NCBI RefSeq assembly: GCF_028368995.1
Contig: NZ_JAQNDL010000003.1
Coordinates: forward strand, 124,001 to 188,000
Direction of reading: 5' to 3'
Origin: Nannocystis bainbridge
GTDB lineage: Bacteria; Myxococcota_A; Polyangia; Nannocystales; Nannocystaceae
Length of the DNA stretch: 64,000 nt
Position 1 is the stretch's first letter. Every line of letters starts with the position of its first letter. A program made the translations under genes and the position numbers. Positions 19,879 through 31,212 of this stretch are shown here, piece by piece. The notes under the pieces are model-generated. The model was not told the DNA's origin. It searched no databases and saw only the letters and a program-made list of their open reading frames with translations.

Positions 19879-21897
19879 ATGCCCAGCACGCGAAAGTTCC
19901 TGTCCGCCTGCACCGCCCTCACGCTCGCTGCCGCGCCCGCAGCGGCCGGAGCCGCCTCGGTGCGGGTCAACGTCCAGGTCCCGTACGACATCCAGACCAA
20001 GACCTTCGACCTCGAGATGCTCGAGTACCAGAACCTGCAGCCGGTGTTCTACCGCCCGTTCGACATCCCCTACGACACCCTCGAGCCGATGCTCGACCAG
20101 CTGCTCGAGGACGTCGTCGGCCGCCACCACGAGTTCTACATCAAGTGCACCGGCCTCGGCATCGACGAGCTGTGCCCCGACACCGAGGTCGACGTCTTCC
20201 TCCACTCGAAGCTGCGGTTCACCAAGAAGAACCAGCCCAAGCTGACCCAGCTGGGCCCGGCCGCGGACAACAAGTTCCGCCTCGCGATCGACACCCAGGT
20301 CCGGATCGACCTCGACGCCCGGATCAAGCACGAGACCGGCATCTGGTACTCGAACAGCGAGACGGTCGAGCTGTGGGTCAAGATCGGCGCGCGCGCCAGC
20401 GTCGACCTCACGCTGTGGCCGACCCCGAAGGCCGAGAACCTCAAGGTCGAGCTCAAGAAGGAGGGCGGGGACGTCGTCATCCATGGCCTCGAGGAGCAGA
20501 TCATCGCCGCCGGCGCGATCGTCGGCGGCGTCACCCTCGGCCCGCTCGGCGCGGCGCTCGGCGCGATCCTCGGGGCCATCGGCGCCGACGCGGCCAACGA
20601 CGCCATCATCGACGTCATCAACGACGCCCTCACCGACCAGATCAACGCCGCCAACGTCCTCCTGCGCGAGCACGTGCAGGGGCTGATCGACCCCGCGATC
20701 GCGCAGGCCGTCGACTACCGCAATCAAGCGCTCAACACCAAGATCCCCCGGCTCGACATGACCATCGCCCAGGCGCTGGCGCTCAGCCCCGTCAGCCTCG
20801 ACGTGCGCACCTCCATCAAGAACGACGCGCTCGCGCTGGCCGCCACCGCCCGCATCGACCCGACCGGCAAGGGCAAGAGCCTCTCGGGCTTCTTGCGCTT
20901 CCCCAAGTCGAAGTGCAACTACATGGAGGGCGGCAACAAGACCGTCGGTTACTTCCAGATCCCGACCGAGGTCGTGCCGATGAACACCGACCTCGCGGGC
21001 AAGCCGTGCGCCTCGATCGTGTCGGCCTCGACCTTCGCCCGCTCGACCTACCTCGGCGAGAGCCCCAACCGCGTGCTCCACACCGGCGACCCGGCCGACC
21101 ATTTGCCGAGCTGGCAGTCGACCGGCACCGTCAGCACCAGCGGCAACGTGGTCGAAAAGGCCGACTACTACGAGTGCCCCTACACCCTCGGCAACCTGCC
21201 GAACGCGGCGATCCTCGAGCTCGCCACCGTCAAGGACTCGGTGCTGCACGAGCGCCTCGACCTCGGGGTGTTCCGCGCCCGCTTCCTGTTCGCCGCGGCG
21301 CTCAACCCGCTGAAGCTGTTCGATGCCAGGGGCAAGCTGCTCCCGGGCCCGCTGGTGTTCGGCGGCAAGGGCCCGAAGACCGTCGACGACTGCCCGAGCT
21401 ACGCCGGGCGCGGCAGCGGCCTGCGGCCCAACAAGCTCGAGCAGCTCAAGGACAAGTTCGACCCCGATACCTGCCCGACCTGCGGCCTGCTCGACGTATT
21501 CAACCACCTCGACCTGATCTCGAACCCGGCCGAGAAGGTCGTGCTCGAATCGGTGATCGACAAGGCCGGCATCACCAAGAAGTATGACCAGGTGCAGCAG
21601 CAACTGGCCAGCGAGGGCGCGCTCCAGAGCGTGCAGCGGCTCCAGAAGGTGCTCGACTCCGGCGTGATCGGCCGCGCCTGGGACGCCGTCGACAAGGCCC
21701 GCGCCAAGGTCGGCAACCTCAGCCCCAAGGGCGTCACCGTCAAGCAGGTCGGCACCGCGGCCGCGCGCAAGAAGTCCATCAAGGTGTTCGACGGCACCAA
21801 GGCCGTGAAGATGACCAGCGTGCGCCTCAAGGACAGCGCCCTGCCGACCGCCAAGGTCGAGGTCTTGGTGACGAAGGGCAAGAAGGCCGGCAAGTGA
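19879..21897 (+). CDS. Large secreted protein of unknown function
   Basis: 672 residues starting with a clear signal peptide (MPSTRKFLSACTALTLAAA, cleaved near AAAGAA). The ATG at 19879 was chosen for this signal over a long upstream extension. The N-terminal 200 residues alternate short beta strands (VRVNVQVPYDIQTK, DTQVRIDLDARI). A Gly/Ala-rich hydrophobic stretch follows (IAAGAIVGGVTLGPLGAALG, about residues 210-240), which looks like a glycine-zipper membrane-active helix. The C-terminus is basic (KGKKAGK), with a CPTCGLLDVF Cys pair near residue 535. I recognise no family. The Gly-zipper could mean membrane insertion, as in pore-forming proteins, but this is speculative. Confidence 0.8.
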   Translation: MPSTRKFLSACTALTLAAAPAAAGAASVRVNVQVPYDIQTKTFDLEMLEYQNLQPVFYRPFDIPYDTLEPMLDQLLEDVVGRHHEFYIKCTGLGIDELCPDTEVDVFLHSKLRFTKKNQPKLTQLGPAADNKFRLAIDTQVRIDLDARIKHETGIWYSNSETVELWVKIGARASVDLTLWPTPKAENLKVELKKEGGDVVIHGLEEQIIAAGAIVGGVTLGPLGAALGAILGAIGADAANDAIIDVINDALTDQINAANVLLREHVQGLIDPAIAQAVDYRNQALNTKIPRLDMTIAQALALSPVSLDVRTSIKNDALALAATARIDPTGKGKSLSGFLRFPKSKCNYMEGGNKTVGYFQIPTEVVPMNTDLAGKPCASIVSASTFARSTYLGESPNRVLHTGDPADHLPSWQSTGTVSTSGNVVEKADYYECPYTLGNLPNAAILELATVKDSVLHERLDLGVFRARFLFAAALNPLKLFDARGKLLPGPLVFGGKGPKTVDDCPSYAGRGSGLRPNKLEQLKDKFDPDTCPTCGLLDVFNHLDLISNPAEKVVLESVIDKAGITKKYDQVQQQLASEGALQSVQRLQKVLDSGVIGRAWDAVDKARAKVGNLSPKGVTVKQVGTAAARKKSIKVFDGTKAVKMTSVRLKDSALPTAKVEVLVTKGKKAGK

Positions 21898-22164
21898 TCG
21901 CATAACGACGGGTCGTGAACATCGAAATCGCCTGCCCGGCGGCCGACCCGGCCGCCGAGCAGGCGTCATTTCGTGTTCACCAACTATCGCCATTCACCAC
22001 ACCTGGGACTCGCCGGCGAATATCCACAGTCTGCCGCGCTCGCGGCGTCGAGCTTCCCCCCCGTTCAGACCCCGCAGCAATCCTTGCGCCCCGCGGAAGA
22101 CCGCGCCCTCCGCGCGACGCCGATTCTCGCAACGGATCGCCCTCGCCTGGCGACTACCGCCACC

Positions 22165-22944
22165 ATGGGTCAGTCCGAGCAGGGTAGCGGGGTGCGGGCG
22201 TTGTTCGCCGCCTGGGCGGCCGCCGAGAGCGACGAGGCCGCGCTGGCGGGCCTGGCCGGGCTGCTCGCCGGCCCCGAGACCAGCGACGCCGGGGCGAGCT
22301 TGCGACGCCTGTGGCCCCCGCCCGCGCTCTCCACGGCGGAGCTCGCCCCCGCGCCCGCCGCTCGCCCCCGCGACCCCGCGCTCGAGCGGGCCATCGCCAC
22401 CGCGAGCGCGTGCGTCGGTCGCCTCGCCTCGGTCGACTCCGGCCACGTCCGGGCCCTCGCCACCGCCTGGCTCGTGCGCCCCGACCTGGCTGCCACCATT
22501 CGCAAGCCGCTCCTGCCCTGCCTCGCGCAGCTGACCCGCGGCGAGCGCAGCTTGCAGCTCGAGCTCGCCGGCGTCACCCCCGTGGCGGTGCGCGAGGTCC
22601 TCTACGTCGCCCCCGATTGCGACCTCGCGCTGCTGCGGGTCGCCGCGCAGCCGAGCTTCATCGCCCTCGCCCCCGGCGTCGCCCACGGTCACGAGCTGGC
22701 CGCGATCGACTGTAGTGATTCTCCGGAATCACAGGCCGGCGAGGCGCTGCCCGGCGGCCTGCGCCTGGTCCAGGGTCGGGTCCAGGAGGTCTCCTCGGTG
22801 CTGCTGCGCCACGACTGCGCGGGCCGTCCCGGCGGCGTGCTGCTCGATCTGGCCTCGGGCCAGGCGATCGGCCTCACCGTCGGCGGTCACGCGTCGGTGC
22901 CCGGCTGGCTGGTCCGCGAGCGGATCGAGCGGCTCACGCGATGA
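22165..22944 (+). CDS. Inactive trypsin-like protease homologue (pseudoprotease)
   Basis: 259 residues from ATG 22165, preferred to an ATG 64 codons upstream that adds an unrelated tail. It aligns over its length with the intact protease at 26469-27377: TAWLVRPDLAATIRKPLL matches SAWLIRPDVAVTNRHTIL, DLALLRV matches DLAFLRV, and HDCAGRPGGVLLDL matches HDCTTLGGSSGGVIVDL. The catalytic His is Lys114 and the catalytic Ser is Pro222, while Asp153 remains. It therefore cannot act as a serine protease by the usual mechanism and may bind substrates or regulate its active paralogue. It lies directly before the convergent ECF sigma gene (12-bp gap). Confidence 0.78.
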   Translation: MGQSEQGSGVRALFAAWAAAESDEAALAGLAGLLAGPETSDAGASLRRLWPPPALSTAELAPAPAARPRDPALERAIATASACVGRLASVDSGHVRALATAWLVRPDLAATIRKPLLPCLAQLTRGERSLQLELAGVTPVAVREVLYVAPDCDLALLRVAAQPSFIALAPGVAHGHELAAIDCSDSPESQAGEALPGGLRLVQGRVQEVSSVLLRHDCAGRPGGVLLDLASGQAIGLTVGGHASVPGWLVRERIERLTR

Positions 22945-22956
22945 CGGTCGCCCGCC

Positions 22957-23574
22957 TCACCGCGACGCCACGAGCTGGGCCCGCAGCCCGGCCGCCCATT
23001 GCTCGAGCCCGGAGATCGTGCTCTCCATCTCCGCCGCGCTGGCCTCGAGCCCACGAATCGCCGCCTCGAGCTGCTGCTTGGCCCGCCGCAGGCGGCTGCG
23101 CGCCGTGTCCTCCGGCACCCCGAGGAACGCCCCGAGCTCCGGCCCGCTCATGCGCTCCCAATAATAAAGCTCGAGGATCACCTGCGACGCGACCGGGATC
23201 TGCCGCAGCCCGTGCAGCAGCAGCCGCTGCTCCGCGTGCGCCGCCAGCAGCGACGTCGGGCTCGATCCCAGATCGACCAGCGACAGCTTCTCGAGGTCGA
23301 GCTCCTCCGGCGCCCGCCGGTTGCGGCGCAGGTGGTCGCGCAGGACGTTGTGGGCGATCGCAAACAGATACGTGCGAAACGAGGCGTCGCCGCGGAACCG
23401 GTCGCGGCCCTCCACGCAGCCGATGAAGGTCCGCTGCACGAGGTCCTCGGCCTGCTGCTCCACCTTGTTGCGAAAGAACCTGCGCACGGCGTCGAAATAG
23501 CGGTCGAACAACGTACTGCCCGCCTGGCGATCGCCGGCCCGCCAGGCGGTGAGGAGCTCCTGATCGCTCGACAT
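22957..23574 (-). CDS. ECF-family RNA polymerase sigma factor
   Basis: 205 residues. Region 2 contains EDLVQRTFIGCVEGRDRFRG and FRTYLFAIAHNVLRDHLRR; region 4 is the HTH MSGPELGAFLGVPEDTARSRLRRA. A C-terminal extension of about 30 residues follows region 4. In region 2.2 the usual acidic residue after Gln is replaced, giving QRTF with Thr49. In ECF43-like sigma factors controlled by Ser/Thr kinases (EcfP of Vibrio) this region lacks acidic residues and is activated by Thr phosphorylation. The gene is divergent from a Ser/Thr kinase 78 bp away, so kinase control is a good hypothesis. The start follows a TAGAGT hexamer by 6 bases. Confidence 0.9.
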   Translation of the reverse strand: MSSDQELLTAWRAGDRQAGSTLFDRYFDAVRRFFRNKVEQQAEDLVQRTFIGCVEGRDRFRGDASFRTYLFAIAHNVLRDHLRRNRRAPEELDLEKLSLVDLGSSPTSLLAAHAEQRLLLHGLRQIPVASQVILELYYWERMSGPELGAFLGVPEDTARSRLRRAKQQLEAAIRGLEASAAEMESTISGLEQWAAGLRAQLVASR

Positions 23575-23580
23575 GGCGCC

Positions 23581-23586
23581 ACTCTA
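23581..23586 (-). promoter_or_regulatory. -10 element of leaderless sigma factor gene
   Basis: TAGAGT on the minus strand ends 6 bases before the ATG at 23574. Confidence 0.5.
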
Positions 23587-23652
23587 CCACGAGGGCCAGG
23601 CCGCGAAACCCGCTGGCTGACGGACCCGCCCCTCGGAGACACTACCCCGGCC

Positions 23653-26466
<2,814 letters not shown>

Positions 26467-26468
26467 GC

Positions 26469-27377
26469 TCAAATCGAGCCCTCCAGCTGCGCCAGCCGCT
26501 GCTGCACCACCCACCCCGGCACCCCGAGATTGACGCGGCGGTCGCGTGATTCGCCGAAGTTGAGGCCGATCACCGATCCGCGGACCAGGTCGACGATCAC
26601 CCCGCCCGAGCTGCCACCGAGCGTGGTGCAGTCGTGCTCGAGCAACGTGTCCGACGTCGACACCAGGCGCCCGAGCGAGATCCGCTTGAACCCGCGGCCC
26701 TCGCGGTCGAACCAGCCGTCCCCGAAGATCTGCTGGTACTCGGGCTCCGCGTAGCCGCCCTCCGCGTGGCTCGGGAAACCGATCACCGCCACGGGATTGG
26801 CGGTGACGATCGAATCGACGACGACCAGCCCGACCTGGGGCGCCCCGCGCTGCTTGACTCGCAAGAACGCCAGGTCGTGGATCGGGTCGATGTAGAGCAC
26901 CCGGGTGACCGGGCAGTGGAGCACCGCGGAACCGTCGGCCTCGGCGCTCAGGTTCACGCGCAACGTCCGGGCGCCGCGCTGCACGTCGTCGAGGAGCGAC
27001 AGGATCGTGTGGCGATTGGTCACCGCCACGTCGGGACGGATCAACCATGCCGAGCCGCACTGCGTCAGCGGCCCGAGCTCGGGGCACTCGAGTCGGCCGA
27101 CCGCCCCCACCATCGCCTCCAGATGCCGTCTGGCCGCGTGGACCACCGCGCGCCAGGCCGGCTCGGGCGGCAGCGCGAAGCTCCCGTCGCGGACCGTCAG
27201 CGGGGCCGGGAACCACTGATGGACGAGCTCCAGCCCGTCCGCCTCGGCCGCGGTCAGCGTCTGCAGCGGCTCGCCGGGCGGCGCGGCGAGGCCGACCTCG
27301 TGACTCTCCAGGGTGTCCTCGGACGTCGTCATCTGCGTCGCTCCTCCGGCCTTCGTCTCTTCGGGTGATAGTCGCAT
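26469..27377 (-). CDS. Trypsin-like serine protease (S1 family), cytoplasmic
   Basis: 302 residues. The catalytic triad is visible: His123 in TNRHTIL, Asp168 in HDLAFLRV and Ser257 in LGGSSGGVIVD. The surrounding pattern (CGSAWLIRPDVAVTNRH) is that of trypsin-like peptidases often fused to or encoded near signalling proteins. No signal peptide is visible. Start at 27377 is supported by GGAAGGGG 6 bases upstream; an ATG two codons earlier (27383) is too close to it. The inactive paralogue at 22165 and the sigma factor/kinase pair lie within 5 kb, suggesting a protease branch of the same pathway. Confidence 0.88.
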   Translation of the reverse strand: MRLSPEETKAGGATQMTTSEDTLESHEVGLAAPPGEPLQTLTAAEADGLELVHQWFPAPLTVRDGSFALPPEPAWRAVVHAARRHLEAMVGAVGRLECPELGPLTQCGSAWLIRPDVAVTNRHTILSLLDDVQRGARTLRVNLSAEADGSAVLHCPVTRVLYIDPIHDLAFLRVKQRGAPQVGLVVVDSIVTANPVAVIGFPSHAEGGYAEPEYQQIFGDGWFDREGRGFKRISLGRLVSTSDTLLEHDCTTLGGSSGGVIVDLVRGSVIGLNFGESRDRRVNLGVPGWVVQQRLAQLEGSI

Positions 27378-27526
27378 CGGCATCCCCTTCCGTGCATCTA
27401 CACCGCGAGATCGATCATTTGTCGCGACGGCGTGAACGGTTCGCCGACGTCTTGGCACTACCGGTTCACAGCGCGACGGCGTCGGCGATGTCCGCCGGGC
27501 CGGCGCGTCACAGGAGTTGTATTGTC

Positions 27527-27925
27527 ATGGCAGTCACATGGACTTTGAAGGATAGCTCGGGGGCCAATCTCAGCACGCAGCCGACCTCGACCGGCACGCT
27601 CGCGCTGACCTTCAACAACAGCGGCTATCCCTACTACGCCCCCGGCGAGATCATCACCGAGGTCCTCGCCGAGGTCGACAGCACCGGCCCGGTGACGATC
27701 ACGCTATCGCCGCAGAACGAGGGCTATTACCTCGACGAGAGCCGCAGCGACCCGCAGGAGCTGCCCTCGTCCCACGGCGGCGTGATGTCCTGGTCCCAGA
27801 GCGGCCCCGTCACGACCCTCACCTTCACCGCGCCCGGCACCGTCAGCAACGAGTGGTCCTGGGGCTTCGGCGGCCTGACCCCGCCGGTCGGGCTGAAGAT
27901 CAAGGTGCGCGTGCGGCGGGCCTGA
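27527..27925 (+). CDS. Small beta-rich protein of unknown function
   Basis: 132 residues, preceded by AGGAG 10 bases upstream of the ATG and divergent from the protease gene. It has no signal peptide and reads as a beta-sandwich ([55 protein letters not shown]). I recognise no family. It may be part of the neighbouring protease/kinase group. Confidence 0.75.
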   Translation: MAVTWTLKDSSGANLSTQPTSTGTLALTFNNSGYPYYAPGEIITEVLAEVDSTGPVTITLSPQNEGYYLDESRSDPQELPSSHGGVMSWSQSGPVTTLTFTAPGTVSNEWSWGFGGLTPPVGLKIKVRVRRA

Positions 27926-27938
27926 CGATCCGACGCCG

Positions 27939-28003
27939 CGAGGCGAGCGAGGCGCGCGGAACCTGCTCTTTAAGCCAGGTCATCGCGCGTCGCGCTCGCC
28001 TCG
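27939..28003 (+). terminator. Long-looped inverted repeat after small gene
   Basis: CGAGGCGAGCG (27939-27949) is repeated inverted at 27993-28003, with a 43-base loop containing TTTAAG. It sits between two codirectional genes, just before the TACCAT promoter of the second. Confidence 0.4.
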
Positions 28004-28012
28004 CCGACCTGT

Positions 28013-28018
28013 TACCAT
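28013..28018 (+). promoter_or_regulatory. -10 element of leaderless oxygenase gene
   Basis: TACCAT ends 7 bases before the GTG start at 28026. Confidence 0.5.
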
Positions 28019-28025
28019 CCGCCGC

Positions 28026-29018
28026 GTGTCTGCGCTCCCGGTCCTCGACCTCTCGCCGCTCCGACACGACCCTGCCGCCGCCGACGCGCTCGCGCGGGCC
28101 ATCGCCGCCGCGTGCCGCGACAGCGGCTTCTTCTACGTCGTCGGCCACGGCCTCGACCCAACCTTGCTCGCCCGCCTCGAGGCCCTGAGCCGCCGCTTCT
28201 TCGCCGCCGCCGACGCCGACAAGCAGGCCCTCGCGATGCACCACGGCGGCCGCGCCTGGCGCGGGTGGTTCCCGCTCGGCGGCGAGCTCACCTCGGGCCA
28301 GCCCGACCTCAAGGAGGGCCTGTACTTCGGGACAGAGCTGCCCGCCGACCACCCGCGCGTGCGCGCCGGCGTCCCGCTGCACGGCGCCAACCTGTGGCCG
28401 GCGTGGCTGCCGGAGCTGCGCCCGGTCGTGCTCGCCGTCATGGCGCAGCTGGCCGAAGTCGCCCAGCTGGTGCTCGAGGGCGTGGCCCGCAGCCTCGGCC
28501 TCGCGCCCGAGTGGTTCCGCGTGCACTACACCGGCGGGACGGGCGAGCCGACGCAGCTGTTCCGGATCTTCCACTACCCGGCGACGCCGCAGCCGGGCTG
28601 GGGCGTCGGCGAACACACCGACTACGGCCTCCTGACGCTGCTCGTGCAGGACGACGTCGGCGGCCTGCAGGTCAAGACCCCGCGCGGATGGATCGACGCC
28701 CCGCCGCTGCCCGGGGCGCTCGTGTGCAACATCGGCGACATGCTCGACCGCCTCACCGGCGGCTGGTACCGCTCGACCCCGCACCGCGTGCGCGCCTCGA
28801 CCGCGCGCGATCGCCTGTCGTTCCCGTTCTTCTTCGACCCCGCGTGGGACGCCGAGATCGTGCCCCTGCCGCGCGCCGCCGACCTGCCCGACGACGCCGC
28901 CGAGCGCTGGGATTCCGCCAGCGTGCACGCCTTTCGCGGCACCTACGGCGAATACCTGCTCGGCAAGGTGGCCCGCGTCTTCCCCGCCCTGCACGCCGCC
29001 GTAAAGGCCGAGATGTGA
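28026..29018 (+). CDS. 2-oxoglutarate/Fe(II)-type oxygenase, isopenicillin-N-synthase-like
   Basis: 330 residues, GTG start. The N-terminal segment (LPVLDLSPL..., [13 protein letters not shown]) is the conserved DIOX_N domain. The iron ligands are the HxD of [12 protein letters not shown] and the His of STPHRVRA, followed by an RLSFPFF segment carrying the RxS that binds the co-substrate carboxylate. Members include ethylene-forming enzyme, isopenicillin N synthase and many hydroxylases of natural products or nucleotides. The substrate is not predictable. It looks monocistronic. Confidence 0.92.
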   Translation: MSALPVLDLSPLRHDPAAADALARAIAAACRDSGFFYVVGHGLDPTLLARLEALSRRFFAAADADKQALAMHHGGRAWRGWFPLGGELTSGQPDLKEGLYFGTELPADHPRVRAGVPLHGANLWPAWLPELRPVVLAVMAQLAEVAQLVLEGVARSLGLAPEWFRVHYTGGTGEPTQLFRIFHYPATPQPGWGVGEHTDYGLLTLLVQDDVGGLQVKTPRGWIDAPPLPGALVCNIGDMLDRLTGGWYRSTPHRVRASTARDRLSFPFFFDPAWDAEIVPLPRAADLPDDAAERWDSASVHAFRGTYGEYLLGKVARVFPALHAAVKAEM

Positions 29019-29154
29019 CCCAGGCGCCCGCCACGCGGGCCGCAGCCACAGCCGACCTCTGCCGCGCTCGCATCGCCTGAGTCGGATATTGAACAATGTA
29101 CAGTGGTCACTCCGCGGCACTTCCCTACGTTGTGAAATTGCGGAGGGAACAGCC

Positions 29155-29628
29155 ATGCGTGCGAAGCACCACACCAGCGATCGCGAGAGCACCCGCGCGA
29201 ACACCGACTCGGAGGCGCCGTTCGAGGAGTTCATCGATCCCGGCTTCCGCTCCCAGGGCCTCTACGGCGAGGTGACGTGGCCGGACAGCGAGCCCCAACC
29301 GTGGCCATCGGCGCCACGGGCCCGCGAGGGCGAGGCGCTGCTCGCGTCGGAGTCCGGCCGCGGCCGCTTCGTCGGCTGCGGGCCGCGGACCTACCGCCGC
29401 TCCGACGCCCGGATCGCCGAGGACATCAACGAGGCCCTCACCTGGCACCCCGACATCGACGCCAGCGAGGTGGAGGTCGCCGTGGCGAGCGGCATCGTGA
29501 CCCTCAGCGGCCTCGTCTACGACCCGAACACGCGCCGCCTGATCGTCGAGCTGGCGCTGCAGACCGCCGGCGTCGGCGAGCTCGACGACCGCATGGCGGT
29601 CGCCGGCGGCAAGGCGTCCACCGCGTGA
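29155..29628 (+). CDS. BON-domain protein
   Basis: 157 residues. GGAGGG lies 8 bases before the ATG at 29155. The N-terminal half is acidic and disordered; the C-terminal 75 residues form a BON domain (DARIAEDINEALTWHPDIDA then EVAVASGIVTLSGLVYD and RRLIVELALQTAGVGELDD). BON domains bind lipid or other proteins and often appear in envelope-stress proteins of the OsmY type. No signal peptide is visible from this start. Confidence 0.85.
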   Translation: MRAKHHTSDRESTRANTDSEAPFEEFIDPGFRSQGLYGEVTWPDSEPQPWPSAPRAREGEALLASESGRGRFVGCGPRTYRRSDARIAEDINEALTWHPDIDASEVEVAVASGIVTLSGLVYDPNTRRLIVELALQTAGVGELDDRMAVAGGKASTA

Positions 29629-29708
29629 CAGCGCGGCTGTCCTGAAGGGCATCTCACAGCATGTCTCAGTTGCCTTGAGGCGTGCTGACGCGTGGCTGCG
29701 AGCGCGGG

Positions 29709-30971
29709 TCAGCGAGGACTGGCGACCTTGAAGGTCGGCGGGCGGCTGCCGACGCGCCGGCGCGACCACACGGTCCATTCCCACTGGCTGACGCCGGCGA
29801 GGTCGTCGCCTTCGGCCGTGATCTCGCCGGACTCGTAAAGGGCGACCAGCGTGTCGAGCAGCGACTCGATGTCGTAGGCGACGATCTGGCGGTCGTTGTC
29901 GTCGTGCCAGAAGCTGACGAGCTCGTCGGCCTCGCCGCCGAACTCACCGCCGGGGTCGAGGCAGATGTCGTTGCCCGACGGATCGTGCAGCAACGGCAGC
30001 CAGGCTGGGTTCCACCACTGGGGCTCGTCGGCGAACCACTTGCGGCAGTCGGTGCGCCGGGCCACGGCCTCGTCGATCGAATAGAGCGAGTAGACGAACG
30101 CGATCGGCATCAACTCGCCGCCGCCGTCGTGCCAGGCCCACAGCTGGCGCAGCGCCGGCGGCAGCGGACGGCCGAGCTCGCGCTCGCAGGCGTCGAGCCG
30201 CGCCGGGTCGGCGCCCGGCCGCAGCTCGGCGTGGACGGCGGGGGTATGAGTCGCGAGCCAGCGCTCGAGGCGAACGAGCAGGCCGTCGACGCGGGCGCGC
30301 TGGGCCGCGGCCTCGCGCTCACGCCACGCGAGCACCTCGGGGATCCACGGCGGCGGCTCGTCGGGCGGCTCCGGCAGGCGCTCGGCCCACCGCCAGATTG
30401 CGTCGAGGTGAGAGAGGTACTGCGACTCGATCAGGGCCTCACGGGCCTCGCCGTCGACGCGGCGTAGCTCGTGGTCGAACGCGGCGATCCGCAGGTGCGT
30501 CAGCATATCGTCGTCGCGCGCGTCCGAGCCGCGCCCGAGGAATGCGTCGTTGCGATCCTCGCGATCCTGCTCGACGCGCTTGACGAGCTCGGCCAGCATG
30601 CGGCGGCGCGGGCCGGGGCGCCGCGCCTCGATGTAATTCGAGAAAGCGGCGCACTGCTCCGGCGAGCCCTCCCCGTCGAGCACGCGCAGCATGTGGGCCG
30701 TCTGCGCGGGGTCAGCGAGGCCTCTCGCGCAGGCGCGCCGGGCCCTGAGCCGGAGCATCAAGAAGCGGGCACGCACGATGGTCCCGCGTTCGGGTTGAAC
30801 CATGCTCGCGCCCCACAGGTGCTGCTCGTCGGGCCTCGGCCACACGCCGGCGAGGAACGGGTAGCCGACCTCCTCCATCGTGAAGCGGCCGGTCGTCGGA
30901 TCGAGCCGGCACGCTTCGGTGAGCTCGAGGCCCTCGATGATCAGGTCGAGGTCGGGCCAGTGGATCTTCAT
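29709..30971 (-). CDS. SMI1/KNR4-domain protein
   Basis: 420 residues, start at 30971 (MKIHWPDLDLIIEGLE). The C-terminal half fits the SMI1/KNR4 fold: a helix LDACERELGRPLPPALRQLW, then HDGGGELMP, then PLLHDPSGNDICLDPGGE with the final FWHDD and SLLDTLVALYESGE. The N-terminal half has no recognised domain. SMI1/KNR4 proteins commonly serve as immunity proteins to polymorphic toxins or as regulators; no toxin gene is seen next to it, so its role is open. Confidence 0.82.
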   Translation of the reverse strand: MKIHWPDLDLIIEGLELTEACRLDPTTGRFTMEEVGYPFLAGVWPRPDEQHLWGASMVQPERGTIVRARFLMLRLRARRACARGLADPAQTAHMLRVLDGEGSPEQCAAFSNYIEARRPGPRRRMLAELVKRVEQDREDRNDAFLGRGSDARDDDMLTHLRIAAFDHELRRVDGEAREALIESQYLSHLDAIWRWAERLPEPPDEPPPWIPEVLAWREREAAAQRARVDGLLVRLERWLATHTPAVHAELRPGADPARLDACERELGRPLPPALRQLWAWHDGGGELMPIAFVYSLYSIDEAVARRTDCRKWFADEPQWWNPAWLPLLHDPSGNDICLDPGGEFGGEADELVSFWHDDNDRQIVAYDIESLLDTLVALYESGEITAEGDDLAGVSQWEWTVWSRRRVGSRPPTFKVASPR

Positions 30972-31065
30972 CAGCGCCTGTCGGCGGAATCGTGGCACGC
31001 CGGCAGGCCGCGCGCAAGACCGCGCGCCGGCGCCGACCCCAAGCTCCCACGAAGGCGATGGCACG

Positions 31066-31083
31066 GCTGTCCCGAAGGACAGC
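31066..31083. repeat. Dispersed GCTGTCC palindrome
   Basis: GCTGTCC and GGACAGC arms with a CGAA loop, located in the 241-bp gap between two minus-strand genes. Confidence 0.7.
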
Positions 31084-31212
31084 TCCCATCCGAATCGCGA
31101 CCGGTCGGCCAGCTCACAGCCTGCGCGCGAGCGTCAACCCCGCTCGACGATCCGGCATCACCGCATCGTCGAGGCAGGTCGAGCGCAATCGCCGACGCGC
31201 CGGCGACCTCGC

